DNA of 64,000 bases from Flaviflexus huanghaiensis (lineage in GTDB: Bacteria > Actinomycetota > Actinomycetes > Actinomycetales > Actinomycetaceae), in the NCBI RefSeq assembly GCF_014118685.1, contig NZ_JACFAK010000004.1, forward strand, positions 111,101 through 175,100, written 5' to 3'. Each line of letters begins with the position of its first letter. Positions within the stretch are counted from its first letter, which is position 1. Below are positions 45,706 to 55,682 of the stretch, in pieces. The translations under genes were made by a program, and so were the position numbers. The notes beneath the pieces are model-generated. The model did no database searches. It was not told the origin of the DNA and worked only from the letters and a program-made list of their open reading frames with translations.

Positions 45706-46427
45706 TGACAGCGGTCGCGGCGGATCTGTCGATAGCGGGGCTTGTCCCGCTATCGACAGTGGACTGGCCGGGGCGGCTCGCCGCGACCGTCTTTCTCCAG
45801 GGCTGTCCCTGGTCGTGTGGCTACTGTCAAAATGTCGAAATTCTCGATCCTCGGGCTCCTGGAGCAGTTCCATGGGACGCGGTCACTGACCTTCTTTCTC
45901 GACGATCTGGACTTCTCGACGGAGTTGTCTTCACCGGCGGTGAGGCGACGCGGCAAGTAGCTCTGAGCCCCGCAATCGATGAGGTTCGTAGCCACGGCTT
46001 TGGGGTTGGGCTCCACACGGCAGGTGCTTACCCGGCCCGACTCGCATCCCTCATTGAGCGCGTCGATTGGGTCGGTCTCGACATCAAGGCACTGCCATCG
46101 GACTACGGCAGCGTTGTCGGCGTCGACGTGGGGTCGAAGGCGTGGGATTGTCTCGACATCGTCCTTGCCGCGGACGTCGACTACGAGGTGCGAACCACCG
46201 TCCATCCAAGCTCGCCCGCGGCTGAGCGTTTCGAGGAACTCATCGGTCGACTGCGTCAGCTCGGGGTCGCACGGTTCGCGCTTCAGGACGCGCGACCGAC
46301 GGGGACAACACAGGCCTTCCAAGATCTCGCGAAGGCGTGGGATGGCTCCGCCTGGAAGACGCGTTTCGACGAGCTGACCGAAGTTGCGCAGAGTGCTGGC
46401 TTCGACAGCGTTGAGATTCGCGCGTAG
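45702..46427 (+). CDS. nrdG: NrdG radical-SAM activase
   Basis: A 241-residue activating enzyme that installs the glycyl radical in NrdD. Radical-SAM motif CPWSCGYC near residue 34-41; the following GGEATRQ region is the SAM-binding GGE. It starts within the nrdD stop (ATGA) and is therefore coupled. Length and N-terminal LSTVDWPGRL fit the actinobacterial NrdG type. Confidence 0.95.
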   Translation: MMTAVAADLSIAGLVPLSTVDWPGRLAATVFLQGCPWSCGYCQNVEILDPRAPGAVPWDAVTDLLSRRSGLLDGVVFTGGEATRQVALSPAIDEVRSHGFGVGLHTAGAYPARLASLIERVDWVGLDIKALPSDYGSVVGVDVGSKAWDCLDIVLAADVDYEVRTTVHPSSPAAERFEELIGRLRQLGVARFALQDARPTGTTQAFQDLAKAWDGSAWKTRFDELTEVAQSAGFDSVEIRA

Positions 46428-46428
46428 C

Positions 46429-47835
46429 TCAGACGGTGTCTTCGCCGCGCCCCTTGAACGCGTCGAGCAGGGCAATAGCAAGCGCGAGAGTCATGAAGCC
46501 CATGATGAGTCCGAACCCCCACAGGAGGGCCACGGCGTAGCCCGCCGAGACCTGGCTGAAGAAGAGCGCAGTGACGGCGGCTGTCCCCATGGACGTACCG
46601 ATCCGCTGGCCGGTCTGCATGATGCCGCCAGCGGTGCCGCCGTGGTTGGGCGGGACTTCCCGCAGGGTCAGAGTCTGGTTGGGAGACGTGATCCAGCCGG
46701 CTCCGAAACCGATCGGCAGGACACTGACAGTGAGTAGCCACACCGGTGCCCCGTCCATGATGGCGAACGCTGCCGCGACCGTCAGGGCGAGGCCGATCAT
46801 GTTGAGGACAAGGCCAGTGACGACGAGCCACCGGCCGTACTTCACAACGAGCCTGCCGCCGATGTACGACGTATAGACGGAGAGTATGGCGGCTGGCAGT
46901 CCGATCATTCCTGCGATGAGAGCAGTCTGACCTGCCCCTTGCTGAACGAACTGGGCTAGGAGAACCCAGATCGTCGTCGTGCCCGCGAAGAACACTGTGA
47001 TCATCGCCGAGCCGAGGCTGAACGATCGGATGCGGAAGAGTGAAAGATTGACCATGGGGTAGCGGCCCACCATCCGGTAGTGCTGCTCCCACATGAGCCA
47101 CGCGACGCCGACGACGGCGCCAAGTAGCAAGAACCACCACGCTCCCGGATGGTCGCTCCCGATCATGAACGGCAGCATCGTGAACAGCACAGCCAGTCCG
47201 AGGAGAATGGCGCCAATCGGATCCAGATCGTGCTTCGTCGCCTCCGAACGAGGTGTCTTCGGCAACCACATGATGGCGAGGACGATCGACAGGGCAGAGA
47301 GTGGAACGTTGATCCCCATCGTCCACCGCCACCCCACCTCGACAGGGAACCAGTCGATGATGGCGCCGCCAAAGACAGGACCGATTGCGACCGCAAACCC
47401 GACGACAGCGCCAAAGATGCCGAAGGCGCGGGCGCGGTCCTTGCCCCGGTAATACTGCTGAATGATTCCAGTCGTCTGCGGGTTCATGATGCCGGATCCA
47501 ATACCCATGATCGCGCGCGCAACGTTGAGCACGATGGCGTTCGGTGCGAGCGCCGCGACGAGGGAGAAGAGTCCGAAGATTGCGACGCCGACGATAAAGA
47601 GCCGCTCCCGTCCCAGCAGGTCCCCCGCTCGGCCAGCAGCGACCAGAACAATACCGAAAGTCAGCGAATAACCGGTGAGTACCCACTGCAGGTCGGTTGA
47701 CGACGCTCCCAGGCCCTCCTGGATGGAGGGAAGAGCCACGTTAATGATCGATACGGCGACAAGCGCGGTGAAGAGTGAGGAGAGCAGGACGACGAGGACT
47801 TTCGTGCGCTCCTGCGGAGTGAGGGTTTCGTTCAC
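46429..47835 (-). CDS. MFS transporter (DHA2 type)
   Basis: 468 residues with about 14 transmembrane helices. Motif A occurs as AAGRAGDLLGRERLF between helices 2 and 3 and motif C as VAIGPVFGGAIID. It is probably a drug or metabolite exporter. The stop lies one base from the nrdG stop, so the genes converge; it is unrelated to nrdDG. It faces the methyltransferase gene across 120 bases. Confidence 0.88.
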   Translation of the reverse strand: MNETLTPQERTKVLVVLLSSLFTALVAVSIINVALPSIQEGLGASSTDLQWVLTGYSLTFGIVLVAAGRAGDLLGRERLFIVGVAIFGLFSLVAALAPNAIVLNVARAIMGIGSGIMNPQTTGIIQQYYRGKDRARAFGIFGAVVGFAVAIGPVFGGAIIDWFPVEVGWRWTMGINVPLSALSIVLAIMWLPKTPRSEATKHDLDPIGAILLGLAVLFTMLPFMIGSDHPGAWWFLLLGAVVGVAWLMWEQHYRMVGRYPMVNLSLFRIRSFSLGSAMITVFFAGTTTIWVLLAQFVQQGAGQTALIAGMIGLPAAILSVYTSYIGGRLVVKYGRWLVVTGLVLNMIGLALTVAAAFAIMDGAPVWLLTVSVLPIGFGAGWITSPNQTLTLREVPPNHGGTAGGIMQTGQRIGTSMGTAAVTALFFSQVSAGYAVALLWGFGLIMGFMTLALAIALLDAFKGRGEDTV

Positions 47836-47956
47836 AACTAGATACCCTAGTCGCCAATCCTGAACACTATTCGGTCACTAGCAAGATTAACGGCAGAAAT
47901 TGGATAGCATGCGGAATAAAGTACCCGAAAAGTAAAGATAACGGTCAGGAGTGGCA

Positions 47957-49408
47957 ATGGAACTCTCACGATTGGTCGACCGACTGAGGGGTGAGCTTGA
48001 AGGTTACACAGTCGCCGGTGTCGCGGAGTCCGTAGGAAGGGTGGGCCTCGCGGCGCTCGACCGCGAGCAGCGAGCCCCCGCTATCCGGCACGCGTGCGCA
48101 CTGCCGGGCAGGATCCCGCTCCTCACGAGACTGCTTCTTCTCGGCCACCAGCTTACGGAGGAGGAGTACACCGAGGCGCTACCGACAATTCCGCTCGATG
48201 AGGCAATTGACGCGGGCTTCATGACCGAGCACATTAAGGCGGCGATCGCGGTCCGACCGGTCGCAATCCCGGAGCGGCACGGCTCGGGCGAGCTTCTCAT
48301 CGCGTCCGATCTCGGTCCGCTACAGGACTGCCTGCCAGCGCACGATCACGTCATGCCAGTCGGCGGGGCGACAAAGACCCTTGCGGCGATGACTGCGTTT
48401 GACGCGAGCCAGCACGTTCTCGATCTCGGGACCGGATGCGGGTACCACGCTCTGGTCGCGGCACGGTCCGGCGCTAACGCCGTCGCCGTGGACATCTCGG
48501 AGCGAGCCCTGGCCTTCACGCAGTTCAACGCGGCGATGGCAGGACTGACTGTTGAGACGCGGCAGGGCTCCCTCTTCGAGCCGGTCCCCGAGAAGTTCGA
48601 CCGCATCGTCGCCAACCTCCCGTTTGTCATCACTCCGCCCGAAGTGCGGCGCGTCATCGGCACGTACGAATATCGCGACGCGGGAGCTGAAGGCGATGAC
48701 ATTCTCATGGAGGTTCTCGCCAACGTCGGAAACCACCTGTCGGAGAATGGCATTGCCTGGTTGCTCGGCAACTGGCTCATCCATGCGGACCTCGATTCTC
48801 CAACGTTTGCGACCACATGGTCGAAGACGATCGCCACCGCAATCGGCAATCGGGAAGCCTGGATCGTGCTTCGAGACGCGGTTGATCCAGCTCAGTACGC
48901 GGAAATGTGGCTGAAGGACACCGGTATGACAGGTTCGGCTTTCACGATGGCGTACTTCGAGTGGCTCAAGAATATTGCTGCCGAGTCGATCGGGTTCGGC
49001 TGCCTCACACTCGGCCCGCAGGACGGTCCGCAACGTTTCGAGGACTACCGAGGCTCGATGGCGGACTCGTTCGGAGATGCGTGGCGCAACCGCCATCTTG
49101 CGGCATCTGAGGATGACGCTCTGCTCGCGACGCACCTCGTTGCGAACGGGCTCGTCGAGAAGCGGTTGCACACGCCTGGAGTGTCCGATCCGTGGCACAT
49201 TTCCCTCCTCGGTCTCGGCCGAGAGGTGCCCGTGTCGGGCGAAGTCGCAGGCTTCGTCGGGGCGTGTGATGGTGAGCTGAGCGTGGGCCAGATCATCGGA
49301 GCGCTTTCCGGTCTTCTCAACACTCCGGTGGATGAGATGATGGCGGCGATCCTCCCGAGTGCTCGAGAACTCATCGGAGCGGGACTTCTCGTCGAATACA
49401 GTAGCTAG
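47957..49408 (+). CDS. Class I SAM-dependent methyltransferase (PrmC-like)
   Basis: 483 residues. A helical N-terminal domain (~130) precedes a Rossmann methyltransferase: motif I LDLGTGCGYHAL, Asp of motif II AVDIS, and motif IV NLPF where HemK/PrmC-type enzymes have NPPY. The C-terminal ~150 residues are an extra domain seen in actinobacterial relatives next to topA. The substrate is unknown; the NLPF change argues against the standard amide-methylating chemistry. ATG 47957 follows AGGAG at 5 bases. Confidence 0.82.
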   Translation: MELSRLVDRLRGELEGYTVAGVAESVGRVGLAALDREQRAPAIRHACALPGRIPLLTRLLLLGHQLTEEEYTEALPTIPLDEAIDAGFMTEHIKAAIAVRPVAIPERHGSGELLIASDLGPLQDCLPAHDHVMPVGGATKTLAAMTAFDASQHVLDLGTGCGYHALVAARSGANAVAVDISERALAFTQFNAAMAGLTVETRQGSLFEPVPEKFDRIVANLPFVITPPEVRRVIGTYEYRDAGAEGDDILMEVLANVGNHLSENGIAWLLGNWLIHADLDSPTFATTWSKTIATAIGNREAWIVLRDAVDPAQYAEMWLKDTGMTGSAFTMAYFEWLKNIAAESIGFGCLTLGPQDGPQRFEDYRGSMADSFGDAWRNRHLAASEDDALLATHLVANGLVEKRLHTPGVSDPWHISLLGLGREVPVSGEVAGFVGACDGELSVGQIIGALSGLLNTPVDEMMAAILPSARELIGAGLLVEYSS

Positions 49409-49507
49409 GCGTACGCGACTTATGTGGAGGGATTTGCTGGCAAGGCATCCACTCCTTATATATTGTGGTCAGTCCCTACCAGGGGTCCGCTAGCCGAAGG
49501 AAGTCCA

Positions 49508-52213
49508 TTGACCAAGCTTGTCATCGTCGAGTCTCCCGCCAAGGCGAGGACTATCGGCGCCTATCTTGGCACCGAGTATGTCGTCGAAGCGTCAATTGGT
49601 CATATCAGGGACCTTGCCGAGCCCCGGGATCTCCCAGCCGATATGAAGAAGGGCCCTTACGGACGGTTCGCAGTCAATACGGAAGATGGATTCGACCCGT
49701 ATTACATTGTCGACGCTGGCAAGAAAAAGAAGGTGTCTGAGCTCAAGGCGGCGCTCAAGGATGCTGACGAGCTTTACCTCGCAACGGATGAGGACCGTGA
49801 GGGCGAGGCGATTGCCTGGCACCTCCTTCAGGTTCTCAAGCCGAAGATCCCGGTCAAGCGTATGGTGTTTCACGAGATCACCCGCGAGGCGATCGACAGG
49901 GCCCTCGACAACACTCGCGAGATCGACACGAAGCTCGTCGATGCTCAGGAATCTCGCCGCATCCTCGACCGACTCTACGGTTATGAGGTCTCGCCTGTGC
50001 TCTGGCGTAAAGTCAACCAGGGCCTGTCTGCTGGCCGCGTCCAGTCCGTCGCCACCCGACTCGTCGTCGAACGGGAACGTGAGCGAATGGCATTCGTTGC
50101 GGCCTCCTACTGGGGAGTGCGCACCAAACTCAGCGGGGGCGATGAGGGGGCAGTCGAAACATTCAAGGCCCGCCTATCCAGTCTCGACTTCAAACCGGTG
50201 GCGCAGGGCAGGGATTTCGGTGACGATGGCAAGCTGACGTCTGCGGCCGCCCGGAAGGACGTTGTCGTCCTCGATAGAGAAAGGGCTGACGCGGTCGCGG
50301 CAGCACTACGGACCGCGGCTGTTGGAGTGACGAGTGTTGAGTCAAAGCCGTCGAAACGTCGCCCGTCCCCGCCATTCACGACGTCGACCCTCCAGCAGGA
50401 GGCGTCCCGGAAGCTCGGCATGAACTCCCGTGAGGCGATGAGCGTCGCCCAGCAACTGTACGAAAACGGCTTCATCACGTACATGCGAACCGATTCGGTC
50501 GACCTGTCGAAAGAGGCCGTCGCTGCCGCTCGCGCACAGGTCAAGGAGCGCTACGGAGCGGACTATGTTCCGGACAAGCCCCGCTTCTATTCGAAAAAGG
50601 CAAAGGGTGCGCAGGAGGCGCACGAGGCCATTCGGCCCGCCGGTGACAAGTTCCGTAGCGCTGACGAGGTGCGCTCCTCACTCAACCCCAAGCAGTTCAA
50701 GCTCTATGAGCTCATCTGGAAGCGCACACTCGCGTCTCAGATGGCGGATGCGAACCTCCTGACCGTCTCCGTCCAGATGGCGTCGACAATCGACTCGGCC
50801 GGATTCGGCAGAGCAGGTCTCACAGCCTCTGGCACGGTCGTCACATTCCCCGGCTTCCTCGCTGTCTACGAGGAGGGCAGGGACAAGTCCCGTCACGATG
50901 AGAAGGATGGGGAGTCACGGCTTCCCGACCTGTCCGAGGGTGACGTCGTCGATGTCATCGAGACGCTCGCCGAGGGGCATGAGACGAACCCGCCGCCACG
51001 GTACACGGACGCGTCGCTCGTGCAGAAGCTTGAGGAGCTTGGCATCGGCCGGCCCTCGACCTATGCGTCGACCATCTCCGTCATCACCGATCGTGGCTAT
51101 GTCGAGCGTCGTGGCCAGGCCATGATCCCAACATGGACGGCATTCTCTGTTGTTCGCCTCCTCGAGGAGAACCTGCCCGGCTATGTCGACTACGACTTCA
51201 CGGCACAAATGGAGGAGGAGCTCGATTCGATCGCGAGGGGCGAGGCCGATCGCGCGGCATACCTCGAAAGCTTCTACTTCGGTGACGATGACCATCGCGG
51301 TTTGCTCCACGAGGTTGAGAACCTCGGCGAGATCGACGCGCGTGCGCTCAACACGGTCCCGCTCGGCGATGGTATCGAGCTTCGCGTTGGACGTTTCGGT
51401 CCGTACGTGCAGAAGCAGGAGGGCGAGGGCGATCCGATCCGAGCCAGCGTGCCCGAGGATGTTGCGCCCGACGAGCTCACGCTCGAGAAGGCGAGCGAGT
51501 TGCTCGAGAAGGGCCGGGAGGACGGCCGCATCCTTGGCCACCACCCCGAGACGGGACTGGAGCTGACCGCGAAGAACGGCCGGTTCGGTCCTTACATCCT
51601 CGAAGAGCTTCCCGCTGACGCTCCGAAGGGGACGAAGCCGCGGACGGCGTCCCTGTTCAAGTCGATGGACTTGGCCACAGTCACCCTCGAGCAGGCCGTT
51701 CAACTCATCGCGCTTCCGCGCGTGGTCGGCACAGATGCTGAGGGCACAGAGATCCTCGCGATGACGGGTCGGTTCGGTCCCTACATCAAGAAGGGATCGG
51801 AATCTCGAAGCCTCGAAAATGACGACCAGATTCTCACGATCACACTTGAGGAAGCTGAGAAGCTACTCGCCCAGCCGAAAAGCCGTGGCAGAGCCGCGGC
51901 TGCGGGGCCGCTCAAAGAGTTCGGCGAAGACCCGGTCTCGAAGAAGCCGGTCGTTCTGAAGAACGGTAGGTTCGGGCCGTACGTGACCGACGGCGAAGTC
52001 AACGCATCCCTTCGAGTCGCTGACTCGATTGAGACGATAACGGATGAACGCGCCTACGAGCTCCTCGCGCTGCGGCGCGAATACGTAAAGAACAACCCGA
52101 AGAAGACAAAGAAGGCACCCGCGAAAAAGACCGCGGCGAGGGCTACGAAGAAGACGACTACTCCGAAGAAGCCCGCAACGAAGAAGACGACAACGAAAAA
52201 GGCGGGTTCGTGA
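49508..52213 (+). CDS. topA: DNA topoisomerase I
   Basis: 901 residues. Toprim domain opens LVIVESPAKA and includes ATDEDREGEAI; the catalytic tyrosine lies in FITYMRTDSVDLS. Four C-terminal repeats marked by GRFGPY follow, then a Lys/Ala/Thr-rich tail (KKTKKAPAKKT and so on) that binds DNA, as in mycobacteria. It relaxes negative supercoils. TTG at 49508 with GAAGGAAG is the start; upstream codons lack homology. It overlaps tmk by 4 bases. Confidence 0.97.
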   Translation: MTKLVIVESPAKARTIGAYLGTEYVVEASIGHIRDLAEPRDLPADMKKGPYGRFAVNTEDGFDPYYIVDAGKKKKVSELKAALKDADELYLATDEDREGEAIAWHLLQVLKPKIPVKRMVFHEITREAIDRALDNTREIDTKLVDAQESRRILDRLYGYEVSPVLWRKVNQGLSAGRVQSVATRLVVERERERMAFVAASYWGVRTKLSGGDEGAVETFKARLSSLDFKPVAQGRDFGDDGKLTSAAARKDVVVLDRERADAVAAALRTAAVGVTSVESKPSKRRPSPPFTTSTLQQEASRKLGMNSREAMSVAQQLYENGFITYMRTDSVDLSKEAVAAARAQVKERYGADYVPDKPRFYSKKAKGAQEAHEAIRPAGDKFRSADEVRSSLNPKQFKLYELIWKRTLASQMADANLLTVSVQMASTIDSAGFGRAGLTASGTVVTFPGFLAVYEEGRDKSRHDEKDGESRLPDLSEGDVVDVIETLAEGHETNPPPRYTDASLVQKLEELGIGRPSTYASTISVITDRGYVERRGQAMIPTWTAFSVVRLLEENLPGYVDYDFTAQMEEELDSIARGEADRAAYLESFYFGDDDHRGLLHEVENLGEIDARALNTVPLGDGIELRVGRFGPYVQKQEGEGDPIRASVPEDVAPDELTLEKASELLEKGREDGRILGHHPETGLELTAKNGRFGPYILEELPADAPKGTKPRTASLFKSMDLATVTLEQAVQLIALPRVVGTDAEGTEILAMTGRFGPYIKKGSESRSLENDDQILTITLEEAEKLLAQPKSRGRAAAAGPLKEFGEDPVSKKPVVLKNGRFGPYVTDGEVNASLRVADSIETITDERAYELLALRREYVKNNPKKTKKAPAKKTAARATKKTTTPKKPATKKTTTKKAGS

Positions 52214-52815
52214 CGGGAACCTTCATCTCGTTCGAAGGAGGAGACGGCACCGGCAAGACGACCCAAATCAACATCCTTGCCGAGCACGTGCGGTCGGACG
52301 GCCTCGAGGTCGTGACAACCCGTGAACCAGGTGGAACCGAACTCGGGCGGGAGATCCGCCAGGCCCTACTCCACGGCGAAGACCTGTCGCCTCGCACCGA
52401 GGCGTTGCTCTACTCAGCGGATAGAGCCCACCACGTCGCGACCGTCATTCGTCCCGGACTCGAACGGGGTGCCACCGTCATGACCGACCGGTTCGTCGAC
52501 TCGTCCGTCGCCTACCAGGGCGCGGCCAGGCAACTCGGCGTTGACGAAATCCGCTCGCTCAATATGTGGGCGGTCGGTGGGCTTGTCCCGCACATAACAC
52601 TCCTCCTTGACCTTGACCCCGCCGTCGGAGCGGCCCGTCTCGACAGGGAGAAAGACCGACTCGAATCCGCGGGAAGCGACTTCCACCAACGGGTGCGGCA
52701 GACGTATCTGGAGATGGCGCGGGCGGAACCCGATCGTTTTATCATCATCGATGCCAATCGGCCCATCAGCGACATCGCGGAAGACGTCAGGGCAGCTTAT
52801 GACCGTCTTCGATAA
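52210..52815 (+). CDS. tmk: Thymidylate kinase
   Basis: 201 residues converting dTMP to dTDP. P-loop FEGGDGTGKTTQ, DRx motif DRFVDSSVAYQG and lid-region RLDREKDRLE. GTG start overlaps the topA TGA; the 3' end overlaps holB by 17 bases. A topA-tmk-holB operon links topology, nucleotide supply and replication. Confidence 0.97.
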   Translation: MTGTFISFEGGDGTGKTTQINILAEHVRSDGLEVVTTREPGGTELGREIRQALLHGEDLSPRTEALLYSADRAHHVATVIRPGLERGATVMTDRFVDSSVAYQGAARQLGVDEIRSLNMWAVGGLVPHITLLLDLDPAVGAARLDREKDRLESAGSDFHQRVRQTYLEMARAEPDRFIIIDANRPISDIAEDVRAAYDRLR

Positions 52816-53947
52816 CCTCGCCGGCCAAGATGCAGCGATCGCCGTTCTCACGCGGGCCGCTGAAGCGGCACGAACAGGCACTGTCGGGATGGCCCAATCC
52901 TGGTTGTTCACCGGACCGCCGGGCTCGGGCAGGAGTACGGCAGCGACCGCCTTCGCTGCGGCATTGCAGTGCACGGGTGTCGAGATCGGATGCGGGGAGT
53001 GCGAGGGGTGCTCGCTCGTCATGGCAGGCTCCCACCCGGATGTCGAGACGCTCGCATCGGAGGTGACGACGATCTCCGTTGCGTCCGTGCGGGAACTTGT
53101 GTCCCGCGCGCAAGCAACGCCGACGCTCGGGGCGTGGCGCGTTCTCATCGTCAAAGAGGCCGATCGAATGCTCGAGCGGACGACGAATGTCCTTCTTAAA
53201 GCGATCGAAGAGCCCCCGCCGCGCACGGTCTGGATCCTTTGCACGCCCTCACCTCGCGACGTCCTCGCCACGATCAGGTCCCGCTGCCGCGGACTCAACC
53301 TCGTCATACCATCCGCGGAGAAGGTGGCCGCGCTACTCGTCCGGCGCGACGGAATCGACCCGGAACGCGCCCTCATCGCGGCACGGGCCGCTCAGTCCCA
53401 CGTCGGTGCAGCGAAGGCGCTCGCGACTGATCCAGAGGTGCGGGAGCGGCGCGAGCAAAACCTGCGGAGCGCGTACGGTGTTCGCACGACGGGCGATGCC
53501 ATCATCGCCGCCAAGGCGCTCGTCGACCGTGCAGAGACGCAGGCGAAGAGCACCGGTAGCGGACGCGGCGAGAAGGAAGAGGCCGAACTTCGACGGACTC
53601 TCGGCCTTTCTCCCGACGAGCGGGTGCCCCCGCAGATGCAGGGGCAGTTCCGGGCCATTGCCGAGGCGGCGAAGAAGCGGGAAACACGCCAGAAGAGGGA
53701 TGCTCTCGATCGGGCTCTTATCGACCTGCTGTCGTTCTACCGCGACGTCCTCGTCGTCCAGCTCGACGCTGGAACAGAGCTCGTCAACCCGGATTTCGAA
53801 GCTGAGATCGGCGAGATTGCCGACTCCATCGTGCCCGTGAAAACTATCGAGACTCTTGATGAGATTTCACTCGCACGTGAACGCATCGGAGCCAATGTCG
53901 CTCCCCTGCTCGCCGTAGAAGCGATGATGGTGTCGTTTCGACGGTAA
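52799..53947 (+). CDS. holB: DNA polymerase III delta' subunit
   Basis: 382 residues of the clamp-loader subunit. P-loop-like GPPGSGRSTAAT, the zinc module with CGECEGC near 60 and SRC in IRSRCRG (sensor). The C-terminal half is helical and charged. ATG 52799 lies inside tmk; the open frame upstream belongs to tmk's DNA in another frame and is not coding. Confidence 0.95.
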   Translation: MTVFDNLAGQDAAIAVLTRAAEAARTGTVGMAQSWLFTGPPGSGRSTAATAFAAALQCTGVEIGCGECEGCSLVMAGSHPDVETLASEVTTISVASVRELVSRAQATPTLGAWRVLIVKEADRMLERTTNVLLKAIEEPPPRTVWILCTPSPRDVLATIRSRCRGLNLVIPSAEKVAALLVRRDGIDPERALIAARAAQSHVGAAKALATDPEVRERREQNLRSAYGVRTTGDAIIAAKALVDRAETQAKSTGSGRGEKEEAELRRTLGLSPDERVPPQMQGQFRAIAEAAKKRETRQKRDALDRALIDLLSFYRDVLVVQLDAGTELVNPDFEAEIGEIADSIVPVKTIETLDEISLARERIGANVAPLLAVEAMMVSFRR

Positions 53948-53988
53948 TGAGATCGCGTATTACAGTCGAACTGGTCTAACCTGAAATC

Positions 53989-55524
53989 GTGAAACGTACT
54001 CTCGCGGCGCTGGCATCCTGCGCTTTGCTTCTCGGCGCCTGTTCATCGACGGTTGAGGATGATCCGACTGATACCGCCGAGCCGCCCGCCCCGACGCTGG
54101 AGGCACCCGCTGGCCTTGAGGACTTCTACGGCCAGAACGTTGAGTGGGGCGCGTGCGAGGACGGAACGTCCAACGCAGCGAAGTGCGCCGACATCACCGT
54201 GCCGCTCGACTACGAGGATCCAAGCGGAGAGACGATCGACATAGCTGTTCTTCGTGTCCCGGCCAGCGGTGAGTCGCACGGTTCACTCTTCGTCAACCCG
54301 GGTGGTCCCGGAGCATCGGGCATGGAAATGGCCGACAATGCGCGCTCCTACTTCGGCTCTAACCTCGTCGAGAACTACGACATCGTAGGCTTCGACCCAA
54401 GAGGAGTGGGACAGTCGGCACCGGTCAAGTGCCTCCCTGACGAGCAGCTCGGTTATTTCCTCGACAAGGCTTATCCCGATACGCCAGAGGGCGAAGCAGA
54501 TGCGCTCAACGACACGAGGGCAATTATCGCAGGCTGTATCAAGACCAGCGGTGACCTGCTCGAGCATATGAGCACGATCAACACGGCACGAGATATGGAC
54601 GTCATGCGAGCGGCGCTCGGCGAGCCGCAGCTCGATTATCTGGGCTTCTCTTACGGTACCCACCTCGGTGGTCAGTACGCTGAGCTATTCCCAGACATGG
54701 TCGGCCGCATGGTTCTCGACGGCGCAATCGACCCAGCCGAATCGCCGCTTGATTCTTCCTACTTCCAGGCAGTTGGGTTCGAGAACGCACTGGGGGCTTA
54801 CCTTGAGTCCTGCCTCGACGACGAAGATTGCCCATTTGACACGGACGATGTCGATGAGGCGAAGTCGCTTCTGCAGGCTGAAATCGAGGCAAGCCTCGAC
54901 AGCCCGATACCGACATCGATTGATGACCGTGTTGTCAATCCGGGGATCTTCTTTACCGGCATCGCCACGACCCTCTACTCGGAGGACACATGGCCGTTCC
55001 TCACGGAGGCGCTACGGATGGCGCTCGAGGAGGACGACGGCACGCTGCTTCTCACGTTCAATGACCTCATGCTGGGCAGAGACACGTTCAGCGGGGAGTT
55101 CATAGACAATTCCCTCGAAGCCCGGTGGGCCATCAATTGCCGCGACTTCCCGGTAGTGGAGGATGAGGCTGCGATCGAGGCCAATGACGCCAGGCTGAAT
55201 GAGAATGCTCCGACATTCGCCCCCTTCTTCGAGGGTGGGGACATATTCTGTGCCGAATGGCCCTATACGGCCGATGAAGTGCCAGGACCTTTCATCGCCA
55301 AAGGTTCTAACCCGATCATCGTCATTGGAACGGAAGGTGATCCTGCCACCCCGTACCAGTCGGCAGTCGATCTCGCCGAGCAGCTCGAGAATGGCGTCCT
55401 CATGACCTGGGAAGGCGAAGGTCACACGGCTTACGGCACCGCAGGCGCATGCATCGACGACGCCGTCGACCGCTTCCTCATCGACGGTGAGCTCCCCACG
55501 GACGGTCTCAGATGTCCTGCGTAA
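53989..55524 (+). CDS. Secreted alpha/beta-hydrolase peptidase (S33 type)
   Basis: 511-residue lipoprotein with lipobox LLGACSS. The hydrolase fold has NPGGPGASG (oxyanion), the nucleophile GFSYGTHLGG, the acid Asp in GTEGDPATPY and the base His in EGEGHTAYG. Matches actinobacterial tripeptidyl aminopeptidases (SlpD/E-like). It hydrolyses short peptides outside the cell. Start GTG 53989 with no strong site; the signal peptide supports it. Confidence 0.9.
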   Translation: MKRTLAALASCALLLGACSSTVEDDPTDTAEPPAPTLEAPAGLEDFYGQNVEWGACEDGTSNAAKCADITVPLDYEDPSGETIDIAVLRVPASGESHGSLFVNPGGPGASGMEMADNARSYFGSNLVENYDIVGFDPRGVGQSAPVKCLPDEQLGYFLDKAYPDTPEGEADALNDTRAIIAGCIKTSGDLLEHMSTINTARDMDVMRAALGEPQLDYLGFSYGTHLGGQYAELFPDMVGRMVLDGAIDPAESPLDSSYFQAVGFENALGAYLESCLDDEDCPFDTDDVDEAKSLLQAEIEASLDSPIPTSIDDRVVNPGIFFTGIATTLYSEDTWPFLTEALRMALEEDDGTLLLTFNDLMLGRDTFSGEFIDNSLEARWAINCRDFPVVEDEAAIEANDARLNENAPTFAPFFEGGDIFCAEWPYTADEVPGPFIAKGSNPIIVIGTEGDPATPYQSAVDLAEQLENGVLMTWEGEGHTAYGTAGACIDDAVDRFLIDGELPTDGLRCPA

Positions 55525-55609
55525 CGAACGCCGCGCAGTGTCGAGCGTCATAGGTGCGTATTTGAAAAGCCGCGCCTCGCTTCGGTAGGCTCGTTCTGCT
55601 GATATCAGC

Positions 55610-55682
55610 GCCGCCTTAGCTCAGTCGGTAGAGCGATTCACTCGTAATGAATAGGTCGAGAGTTCGATTCTCTCAGGCGGCT
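55610..55682 (+). tRNA. tRNA-Thr (CGT)
   Basis: 73 bases; acceptor GCCGCCT/AGGCGGC, anticodon loop CTCGTAA giving CGT, T loop TTCGATT, no encoded CCA. The accessory region begins right after it, so it may be an integration site. Confidence 0.97.

Noticed and set aside
49424..49507. N-terminal extension of topA from 49424
   Set aside because: The 28 additional residues have no homology; TTG 49508 with GAAGGAAG gives the standard N-terminus.
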